From Alphaproteobacteria bacterium CG11_big_fil_rev_8_21_14_0_20_39_49 (lineage in GTDB: Bacteria > Pseudomonadota > Alphaproteobacteria > Rickettsiales > UBA6187), in assembly GCA_002787635.1 (NCBI GenBank), contig PCXK01000026.1, forward strand, positions 117,759 to 161,708: a DNA stretch of 43,950 nt, in the 5' to 3' direction. This document shows, in pieces, positions 9,478 to 18,500 of the stretch; the first letter of the stretch is position 1; the number at the start of each line of letters is the position of its first letter. A program made the position numbers and the translations under genes. The notes under the pieces are model-generated. The model did not search any database. It saw only the letters and a program-made list of their open reading frames with translations, and was not told where the DNA came from.

Positions 9478-10254
9478 TTATAGGTTAAATCTTAGTCTTA
9501 GAGTGCATACAACAGCATCGTTCTGAGTGTTATAGGTTACGGCATTGTTATTTGCAGTACCTGTTACGCATGCGGCAGCATTGCCCGCAGTGGCGTTATA
9601 AGTTGCGGCAGTGTCTGCATTCGTAGCATTACCTGCCCTTGCATGAACAATACCTCTTCTGGGCTGACCGTCATCAATTTTGTTATCAATGTTCTGAGCG
9701 TCAAGCGGGTTTAGAACGTCACTTGTAAGATAGACACCTGAGGCACCACCTGTAACTCCTAGCATAAAGTAGTTTGAGGAGCCGTCACTGAAAACGCCCC
9801 AGAACTCGCCTATTTTTGTGCTTGGTAATGTATCTGAAGCGGTAGCGGCTGTTACTGCGGCTCCATCATAAGAGCCTGATATCAAGGCAGCTCCCGTAGA
9901 ACCGAGATGATTCCAAAACTGTACATTCTCTCCGTTGTCGTTTGCCGGAGTGGCTGTTGTACCTGCCGTAAGGTCGGTTGATGCTCCCAATAGTGTGTCC
10001 CCGTCGCCGTTACCGACGAAACCGAAATCGGTCTCCGCCCTTACGTCACCGGGAATTCCGTTATATTTACCTCGGAATGTACCTACTGCGGCGTTAAAAG
10101 ATTCATATTGTGTGACAACTGCCCTAAGTTCCGCACCTCTGACCAGATCCTGACCGACTAATACACTTGAAATTATCAGTCCTATTATCACCAGTACTAT
10201 TGAAAGTTCCACAAGAGTGAAACCTTTTTGTTTTTTTTGTAATTTCTTACTCAT
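9478..10254 (-). CDS. Prepilin-type protein (type IV pilin / type II pseudopilin-like), first of a tandem pair
   Basis: This 258-residue protein starts MSKKLQKKQKG and is cleaved before FTLVELSIVLVIIGLIISS, with Glu at position 5 of the mature helix. GGAG lies 7-8 bp before the ATG. The mature domain has FRGKYNGIPGDVR and AQNIDNKIDDGQPRRG, matching the downstream paralogue, and a low-complexity Ala/Thr/Asn-rich C-terminal half. It has few Cys (AAACV and VVCTL), unlike the second gene. The two genes are 52 bp apart and end at the 8501-8533 terminator, so they form a two-gene operon. The product should be exported and built into a pilus or pseudopilus, or retained in the inner membrane. Confidence 0.85.
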   Translation of the reverse strand: MSKKLQKKQKGFTLVELSIVLVIIGLIISSVLVGQDLVRGAELRAVVTQYESFNAAVGTFRGKYNGIPGDVRAETDFGFVGNGDGDTLLGASTDLTAGTTATPANDNGENVQFWNHLGSTGAALISGSYDGAAVTAATASDTLPSTKIGEFWGVFSDGSSNYFMLGVTGGASGVYLTSDVLNPLDAQNIDNKIDDGQPRRGIVHARAGNATNADTAATYNATAGNAAACVTGTANNNAVTYNTQNDAVVCTLRLRFNL

Positions 10255-10514
10255 ATTTTATCTCCGTAATTTTTATGCTAAAAAGCATTTAAAGTAAAAT
10301 TCACGTAATAATAAATGTAATTATGCAATTTATACCAATACAACTTTAATATATAATATAGTATAACCAACCGCTTACCATTTTGGGAAAAAATTACGAA
10401 ATAAGCAGGTGATTTTGTAAAAAATTACAAAATGAGTAATGAAAATCTAACTCTTGAGAGCGTGTATTTTAGCGGTAATCCCGTGCAAAGAGTGTTACCG
10501 CCGTTATTAAAAGG

Positions 10515-11723
<1,209 letters not shown>

Positions 11724-11799
11724 TCACCGTTTATATAAATTTATTAATTTCGATTGTTTTCATATACAGAAAGATTTAACGTAATACAATAACAAATAT

Positions 11800-11828
11800 T
11801 TGAAAAAAAGTGCTAATTAAAGTATTAT
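11800..11828 (+). promoter_or_regulatory. Predicted sigma-70 promoter for the TPR-methyltransferase gene
   Basis: A -35-like TTGAAA (11800-11805), a 17-bp spacer and a -10-like TATTAT (11823-11828) lie 35 bp before the ATG at 11864. This is a consensus match only; the region is very AT-rich, so chance matches are possible. Confidence 0.4.
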
Positions 11829-11863
11829 GTATATAGTTAATATAAATCAATAATTTTATTATT

Positions 11864-12934
11864 ATGTTATTCAGAAAAAAAAAGAAGCAGAAAACAAAGG
11901 CTTCTGTAGGCGGTTTCTTTAAGGACAAGTTTATCGGTGATTTTGATCTTTCAGATGCGGGTGTCAGGACGGTTTCATTTATAAAAAAGACGGTTTCGGA
12001 CGGAATTCAGGGAATTTATGATTCAAGGGACAAGTTAAAGGATATTCCGGGGACGAATTACAAACTCGGTCTGTACCACATGCAGCAGGGCAATTTTTAT
12101 GATGCCATATTCCGTTTCGGTATAGTCTGCCGTTTTGCACCCGATAATATCGATGCTCATTATAATCTTGCACGTTGCTACATGTTCAGAGGAGCAAACA
12201 AGGAGGCTAAAAAGAAGCTTGAGCATGTATTGAAAAAAATACCCGACCATGTTGAGGCTAAATATCTTTTGAAAAAGATAGATTCGCCGAAAACCGTAGA
12301 GTTCATTCCCGAAAGTCTTATAAAGGAGACTATTGATATAAGGGCTGATTTTTACCGTCAGGATTATATTGATAACGGCTATTCGGGGTCTAAGGCCCTA
12401 GTTAATGAGGTTTTCAGGAACGTTAATGACAAGAACCCTAATTACGATGTGCTTGACCTTGGTTGCGGCACGGGCGTTTGCGGTTTTATATTGAAAAAAA
12501 GGGCTTTGGCGAGGCGTATTGTGGGTGTTGACCTTTCAAAGATAATGATAGAAACATGCAGGGAAAAAAGGGTTGAAAGCGAGCCTGTATATGATGAGTT
12601 GCATGAGGCCGAGATATCAAAGTATCTGCAATCGGAACAATCTAAATATAATCTTGTGCTGTCTGATCTGGCAACGGACTTTATAGGTAAACTTGACGGT
12701 TATGCGGTTTCTATAAAGCGTGTTTTGGTAGATGGTGGTTGCTACGCCGCCGTAGTCAGATGGGAAGATGAGCTGAAAGAAGGATATAAGCTTAACCCTG
12801 ATTATGAAGATTTTAGCTATTCAAAAAAATATTTTGTAGATAGCTTCGCAAAAGCGGGGCTAAAGCTTACAGGTTCCAAGGAAATTGATATGGTGGGTGA
12901 CGAGAAAGCTGAAATATTAACATTTAAGTCTTAA
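11864..12934 (+). CDS. TPR-repeat SAM-dependent methyltransferase
   Basis: This 356-residue protein starts with a very basic segment (LFRKKKKQKTK), then has two to three TPR-like helices at about residues 63-137 (YKLGLYHMQQGNFYDAIFRF and AHYNLARCYMFRGANKEAKKKL), then a class I methyltransferase domain from about residue 155. The SAM-binding motif is VLDLGCGTGVCGF at about 196-208, followed by GVDLSKIMIE and a DLATDFIGKLD segment. TPR plus methyltransferase proteins are common in alphaproteobacteria; the substrate is unknown. It is transcribed away from aatA and ahead of mipZ, with 219 bp before mipZ, so the two may be separate units. There is no signal peptide. Confidence 0.75.
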   Translation: MLFRKKKKQKTKASVGGFFKDKFIGDFDLSDAGVRTVSFIKKTVSDGIQGIYDSRDKLKDIPGTNYKLGLYHMQQGNFYDAIFRFGIVCRFAPDNIDAHYNLARCYMFRGANKEAKKKLEHVLKKIPDHVEAKYLLKKIDSPKTVEFIPESLIKETIDIRADFYRQDYIDNGYSGSKALVNEVFRNVNDKNPNYDVLDLGCGTGVCGFILKKRALARRIVGVDLSKIMIETCREKRVESEPVYDELHEAEISKYLQSEQSKYNLVLSDLATDFIGKLDGYAVSIKRVLVDGGCYAAVVRWEDELKEGYKLNPDYEDFSYSKKYFVDSFAKAGLKLTGSKEIDMVGDEKAEILTFKS

Positions 12935-13153
12935 GTTAACGATTTGACTTCGTAATATAACGTTCTGTTATAAAATCATTATATGGTAGTTCGTATAAAA
13001 GATATTCACAACATATATGTGTGATATTAACATTTAAGCTTGAACGAAAAGCGTTTTTGTGCGAAACTTCTTATAATAACCACAGTGTTTTTTAAACCTA
13101 ATCTGTCCGGTATTTTAAAGGAATATCAACCCCAAAGGCAAGGAGTGCTTATT

Positions 13154-14047
13154 ATGTCAGGAAATAGAAAACCACATATAATAGTTTTGGGGAACGAGAA
13201 AGGCGGGGCAGGTAAAACCACTACCTCTATGCATGTTATATCAAGTTTGCTATATGACGGATATGCCGTTTCAAGTATTGATCTTGATTCCAGACAGCGT
13301 TCTTTATCTAATTATCTGGAAAACAGGAAGAAATACACACAAACCCATCAGGTTGAATTGCCGTCCCCTTCGCATTATATAATAAATAACAGCAGGCTTG
13401 ATTCGCAGATCGAGAGCAATCTTGATGAACAAAAAAGGTTTGAAGAGTGTTTGAAGCGTGCATCACTTAGCAGTGATTTTATCGTTGTGGATTCTCCCGG
13501 TAACGACACATATCTTTCAAGGCTTGCCCATTCATATGCCGATACCATAGTTACCCCGATAAACGACAGCTTTGTCGACCTTAATGTTTTAGCAAAGGTT
13601 AATGAGGACGATTTGAGGGTTGACCGTCACGGTGTATATTCGGAGATGGTGTGGGAAGCTAAGATTTACAGGGCACAGCGTGATAAGGGCGAGATAGACT
13701 GGGTTGTGCTGCGTAACCGCCTTACTAATATTGACGCTAAGAATAAAAGGAAAGTGGCGGAGGCTTTGAGCAATTTCTCCAAGAGGGTGCGTTGCAGGCT
13801 TGCCGAGGGCTTTTCCGAGCGTGTGATATATAGAGAGCTATTCTTGCAGGGATTGACGCTGCTTGACCTTGCTAGTGACAAGGTAGAATTTGATATGAAG
13901 ATGTCGCATGTGGCAGCCCGTCAGGAGTTGAGGAAGTTTATGGATTTCTTGCAGTTGGAAAAAAAGCAGGAAGCGGCTGCCTTGAATCCGCAGGCTCATA
14001 AGGTAGTCGCTACTCCGAATCAAAACAAGGAAACAATAGCGGCATAG
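13154..14047 (+). CDS. mipZ: MipZ-type division-plane positioning ATPase (ParA family)
   Basis: MipZ binds ParB-parS complexes near the poles, forms a gradient and inhibits FtsZ, so that division occurs at midcell. I use the ATG at 13154, with AAGGAG 8 bp before it; the frame is open from 13040 but the extra 38 residues look non-coding. The protein (297 residues) has the deviant Walker A GNEKGGAGKTT (about 13-23), the MipZ-specific SIDLDSRQRSLSNYLENR segment, and Walker B FIVVDSPGND. The C-terminus is a basic, Gln/Ala-rich tail. ParB and parS-like sites lie 9-13 kb away in the same window. The stop TAG is followed directly by the ATG of the J-domain gene. Confidence 0.9.
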   Translation: MSGNRKPHIIVLGNEKGGAGKTTTSMHVISSLLYDGYAVSSIDLDSRQRSLSNYLENRKKYTQTHQVELPSPSHYIINNSRLDSQIESNLDEQKRFEECLKRASLSSDFIVVDSPGNDTYLSRLAHSYADTIVTPINDSFVDLNVLAKVNEDDLRVDRHGVYSEMVWEAKIYRAQRDKGEIDWVVLRNRLTNIDAKNKRKVAEALSNFSKRVRCRLAEGFSERVIYRELFLQGLTLLDLASDKVEFDMKMSHVAARQELRKFMDFLQLEKKQEAAALNPQAHKVVATPNQNKETIAA

Positions 14048-14530
14048 ATGGCTTACATTGCTTTAATAGTTGCCGTAATCTGGGGTATTCTTATACTGCT
14101 TAAGCTCTATTCAAAAGCCGATCCGGTCTTAATCAAGAAGATATATAAGGCGGTAAATCTTGTTATCGGGATATATTTTATTTACCTGCTTTTGAGGGCG
14201 GGGTTGCCGTATATTGCGGCGATGCTCGGTGGTGCTATGGCTCTTGCTCCGCATTTTAGGAAGATAATCGGGCTGTTATATACTTTCAGAATGATAAAGG
14301 GACTTTTTAAAGAAACCAAGACCGGAACGCCTAGTCCTGATAATAAAAACATTAAGATGACTAAACGGCAGGCATGTGAGATATTAGGTGTTGAAGAAAG
14401 TGCCTCTAAAAAAGAGATAGAGGACGCATATAAACGCCTTATGAAGAAAAACCACCCTGACACAGGCGGTTCAAAATACTTCGCCACCGAGCTTAATAAG
14501 GCAAAAGAAGTCTTATTGAAGGATAAGTAG
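14048..14530 (+). CDS. Membrane-anchored J-domain protein
   Basis: This 160-residue protein has two hydrophobic segments at about residues 2-20 and 36-66, then a linker and a C-terminal J domain from about 104. The J domain carries the HPD motif at residues 136-138 (KKNHPDTGG), which stimulates the DnaK ATPase, and begins KMTKRQACEILGVEESASKKEI. This layout (N-terminal membrane part, C-terminal J domain) resembles mitochondrial Tim14/Pam18 and the alphaproteobacterial DnaJ-like proteins related to it. Its ATG follows the mipZ stop with no gap (TAGATG), which implies coupled translation. The client is unknown. Confidence 0.85.
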   Translation: MAYIALIVAVIWGILILLKLYSKADPVLIKKIYKAVNLVIGIYFIYLLLRAGLPYIAAMLGGAMALAPHFRKIIGLLYTFRMIKGLFKETKTGTPSPDNKNIKMTKRQACEILGVEESASKKEIEDAYKRLMKKNHPDTGGSKYFATELNKAKEVLLKDK

Positions 14531-14615
14531 CATTTTATCATTCGGCAGCTTGACCTGAGAATCTTTTTTATATACACACAGTCGGTGTAGGTGCGTGAAA
14601 TATTTTGAGTAGCAA

Positions 14616-15338
14616 ATGACAAAATCCAAAAGCATTGATGAAAATGAAATAGCCAAGTTTTCCGCAATGGCGGACGAGTGGTGGGACTTAAACGGCAAGT
14701 TCAAGCCGCTGCATAAGTTCAATCCTGTGCGTATAGAATATATACGTGATAATGTTTTATCGCATTTTGACAAAGAGGGTTTCAAGGGGCTGAAGTTCCT
14801 TGATATAGGTTGTGGCGGCGGCTTGCTTTCCGAGCCTATGGCAAGGCTTGGGGCTGATGTTACTTCAATAGATGCGTCTGAAAAGAATATAAAGATAGCC
14901 TCCTTGCACGCCGAGCAATCGGGTTTGAAAATAGATTATCAATGCACGAGTGCCGAAGAGCTTGCTAAAAAAGGTGGCAAATTTGATGTAGTTTTGAACA
15001 TGGAAGTTATTGAGCATGTGGCGAATATCGGCTCTTTTGTGCAGGCATCGGCGGATTTATTAAAGCCTGAAGGTCTGATGTTCATAGCAACTTTGAACCG
15101 CACTTTAAAATCATACGCTCTTGCCATAGTTGGAGCGGAGTATATTTTGCGATGGCTGCCTAAAGGAACGCATGACTGGAAAAAATTCCTCAAACCCTCT
15201 GAAGTTGAGGAGCTTGCTAGCGAGAACGGGCTAAAGTTAAAGGAAATACAAGGCGTATCATATAACCCTTTGATAGATAAATGGAAGCTGTCGGACGATG
15301 TGGATGTTAATTATATGATGTTATTCGGGAAACAATAG
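14616..15338 (+). CDS. ubiG: Ubiquinone biosynthesis O-methyltransferase
   Basis: UbiG carries out both O-methylations in ubiquinone synthesis. The 240-residue protein shows the family start DENEIAKFSAMADEWWDLNGKFKPLHKFNP, the SAM-binding motif FLDIGCGGGLLSEPMARLG (about 61-79), VVLNMEVIEHV, and the C-terminal LPKGTHDWKKFLKPSEVEE block diagnostic for UbiG. It lies 85 bp after the J-domain gene on the same strand; the gap has no obvious terminator, so co-transcription is possible. The ribosome site is weak (a GAG about 7 bp before the ATG). Confidence 0.96.
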   Translation: MTKSKSIDENEIAKFSAMADEWWDLNGKFKPLHKFNPVRIEYIRDNVLSHFDKEGFKGLKFLDIGCGGGLLSEPMARLGADVTSIDASEKNIKIASLHAEQSGLKIDYQCTSAEELAKKGGKFDVVLNMEVIEHVANIGSFVQASADLLKPEGLMFIATLNRTLKSYALAIVGAEYILRWLPKGTHDWKKFLKPSEVEELASENGLKLKEIQGVSYNPLIDKWKLSDDVDVNYMMLFGKQ

Positions 15339-15389
15339 GTGCTAGGTGGAAGATACTGTTTTTGTTGAAGTACCTCTCCCTCTTCCTAA

Positions 15390-15410
15390 CCTTCTCCCAA
15401 AGGGAGAAGG
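15390..15410. repeat. Hairpin of the CCTTCTCCC/GGGAGAAGG dispersed type
   Basis: A perfect 9-bp stem CCTTCTCCC/GGGAGAAGG with an AAA loop lies in the 223-bp gap between convergent ubiG and gdhB. A nearly identical hairpin is at 35573-35593, and a degraded copy lies at 33611-33653. Both this copy and the 33611 copy are followed by TTTTGCAGAGG. It lacks a T-run directly after the stem, so it is better called a repeat than a terminator. Confidence 0.6.
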
Positions 15411-15448
15411 GACTAAGATTTCAACTTTACAACCTTTTGCAGAGGATT

Positions 15449-15490
15449 TTATAGTAAATTTGAATTTAATTTACATATATTTTGTCATGC
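15449..15490. repeat. Conserved AT-rich leader of a palindromic repeat (copy 1)
   Basis: The 24 bases from 15449 are identical to those from 30558, and similarity continues into GTCAT. Here the leader runs directly into the TGTCA end of the palindrome at 15483; the other copy has only a trace of it. A reverse-orientation remnant (AATTTACTATAA) is at 31981. Confidence 0.55.
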
Positions 15491-15553
15491 CGAACTTGTT
15501 TCAGCATCTAAAGCACAGCAAACTTAGAGCCTGAAATAAATTCTTCGATGACA
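15483..15553. repeat. TGTCA...TGACA palindromic element, copy B
   Basis: The element is bounded by TGTCA and TGACA and has a left arm ATGCCGAACTTGTTTCAGCAT and a right arm around CCTGAAATAAATTCTTCGATG. It lies between the 3' ends of ubiG and gdhB. The right arm is less well paired than in copies A and C. A short open frame across it (15346-15534) is not a gene. Confidence 0.7.
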
Positions 15554-15561
15554 AAACATAT

Positions 15562-18500
15562 CTATATAGCGGATATTTCCTTTATCTTACGAATGGCAAT
15601 AATTATCATTGAAATATCAGGCTCTTCGCTTTTTTTAAGGTCGGAAATGAACGAGTCATAACGGGATATCATTTTAATGTTTTTTTCCTTCCAGATTTCA
15701 ATGGCGGTTGAACAGCTATTATCCTTACATAAATGTTTTACCGCTTCTAAAGTCAGCCTTCTTTGCTGTAAATAAATATCGTCAACAAGGCTCTGGTAAG
15801 ACATTTTTTCCCAATAGTTATCAGAAGGAAGTTTAACAAGCATCCTTACTATCCAGCCAAGATTCAGGTTAGCTCCAAGTTCAAAATATAACTTACCGGC
15901 AACGCTTAACGGCAATTTGGCATTGTTTGCCACCTGAACTATGTCACAGGCAGAACGCAACACGTTTAAAATTGCCACCTTATGAGCCAGATCGTCATCA
16001 ATGCCCATTTCTTTGAAGCGGTTAAAACGCATGTCATAAACCTCAGTGACAGACGTTGGCAGAACTTTAATCAGATTTTCCGATATTTCCTTAACACCGG
16101 GTGCAAAATCTTTTACCAGCTTTGATACCTGCAAAGGCTGTGGACAGTTCCTCAAAAACCAAAATGTCGAGCTTTCAACTAAATTCTGCACCTCCATAAA
16201 CAATATCTGCTGGTTTTCCACTCCTGCCTTTTTAGCGACAGAGATATTATCCCATAGCTCACGCAACCCGAAAACGTCCCTTGCTATAGTATAAGACCTT
16301 GCAATATCGCAATAAGGCACGCCCGTATCTTCCTGAATATGATAAAATAAGGCACTGCCCATACGGTTTAAAATACTGTTAGTAACCGACGTTGCTATAA
16401 TTTCACGTCTAAGCGGATGGCTTTCTATTTCTTTTTTATATTTAACCTGAAGATTATCAGGGAAATATTTTATCAAATCATCACTGTAATATTCCTCATC
16501 GGGGATATTACTGTTTAGCAGGTTATCATACAGGACTATCTTGCTATATGCCAGTATCACACTTAGTTCCGGACGTGTAAACCCCGCTCCTTCAGCGTGT
16601 CTGCGGGCAATATCCTCCGGTGCAGGCAAATATTCTATATTACGGTCAAGATGTCCGTTCTTCTCTAAAAACGACATCATTCTGCCCAATATTTCAAGGA
16701 TACTGCTGCCCTGCTGCTGTGCTATAGTAATAGCCTGAGTTTGCAGGTTATTATCACGCAACACAAGCTGTGAGACATTCTCCGTCATCGATTCTAATAA
16801 TTTATCCCGATTCGGCATATTAAGGCTACCGTCTTCAACGGCTTTACCAAGCACTATCTTGATGTTAACTTCATGGTCGGAACAATCCACACCAGCGGAG
16901 TTATCTATTGCATCGGTATTTATTCGCCCTCCTGTTTGGGCATATTCTATGCGTCCTAACTGGGTAAATCCGAGATTACCCCCCTCACCTACTACTTTTG
17001 CCCTTATTTGGGAGCCGTTAATACGCAATACGTCATTAGCCTTATCACCCACATCATCATGGCTTTCGAATTTTGATTTGACATATGTACCTATTCCGCC
17101 GTTCCAGATAAGCCCCACAGGAGCTTTTAGCATATATTTTATAAGCTCGTCAGGAGTTACTTTATCGGAATTTATCTCAAGCAGTTTTTTTATTTCAGGG
17201 CTTAAAACGATACTCTTGTCGCTTCTTTGGAAAACTCCGCCACCTTTTGAGATTAGTTTTGAATTATAATCCGCCCATGACGATCTAGGCATGTTAAATA
17301 ACCTTTCACGCTCCTTGTAGCTTTCTGCCGCATTCGGGTTGGGGTCAAGGAATATATGCAGATGGTTAAACGCACCCACAAGCCTGATATGCTTTGAGCA
17401 TAACATGCCGTTACCGAATACGTCTCCCCCCATATCTCCGATACCGATAACACTAAAGTCATCTTTGTCCACATCAACGCCCATCTCATAGAAATGGCGG
17501 GCAACAGATACCCAAGCACCTTTAGCGGTAATCCCCATTTTCTTATGGTCATATCCGGCAGAACCGCCTGATGCGAATGCATCTTTTAACCAGAAGCCGT
17601 ATTCTTCAGAGATGGAATTAGCGATATCCGAGAACGTAGCCGTACCTTTATCGGCAGCTACTACCAGATAAGAATCGTCACCGTCATGCCTGACAACATT
17701 CTTCGGATGTTTTATCTTGCCACCGACTATATTGTCGGTCAAATCCAACAATCCCCTTAAAAACGTTTTATAGCATTCCACGCCTTCTTTTAGCAGAGCT
17801 TCCCTGCCACCCTCAACAGGAGCTTTCTTAACCACGAAACCACCTTTAGAACCCACAGGTATAATAACGGAGTTCTTGGTCATCTGTGCTTTCATCAATC
17901 CCAATACCTCGGTACGGAAATCCTCAAGCCTGTCAGACCATCTCAAGCCGCCTCTGGCAACCTTACCGCCCCTTAGGTGAACACCTTCAACCCTTGTTGA
18001 ATATACGAATATCTCGGCATAAGGGCGTGGTTTAGGCAACCATGAAATTTCCGAGGAAATGAATTTAAATGAAATATAATCCTTATAGTTACCCTTTGTG
18101 TCTTTTTGATAGTAATTGGTTCTCTTGGTAGCGTTTATTAACTCTGCCAATCCCCTTACAACCCTATCATCAGACAGGTTCGATACCTTGCTTAGGATAG
18201 AATCTATTTCAACCATAACCTTGGCAGATGCTTTTTCCCTGTCATCTTTAAAATCAGGATCAAAACGTATATTGAACAACTGAACAAGAAGCCTAGTCAA
18301 AGAATGATGGTTGCATAAGGCATTTTGTACATATTCAAGGCTGTAAGCAAAGCTTGATTGCTGCAAATAGCGGCAATAAGCACGAATCATCTTAACATCA
18401 CGCCATTTTAGATTAGCCAGCAATATCAGCTTATTAAGGTTATCATTATGAACCTGTTCAACCCATATTTTATTTACAGCATCTTCAAAGTTATTTTTTA

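Noticed and set aside
10340-10362. Sigma-54 promoter (TGG...TTGCA) before the prepilin genes
   Set aside because: The minus strand reads TTGGTATAAATTGCAT, but the GG to GC distance is 2 bp too short.
10472-10501. Terminator after aatA from the stem GCGGTAA/TTACCGC
   Set aside because: The loop is 16 nt and there is no T-run on the minus strand; it may be a weak structure only.
15346-15534. Open frame of 62 codons between ubiG and gdhB
   Set aside because: It lies across the CCTTCTCCC hairpin, the AT-rich leader and palindromic copy B, has no ribosome site and no family signature.
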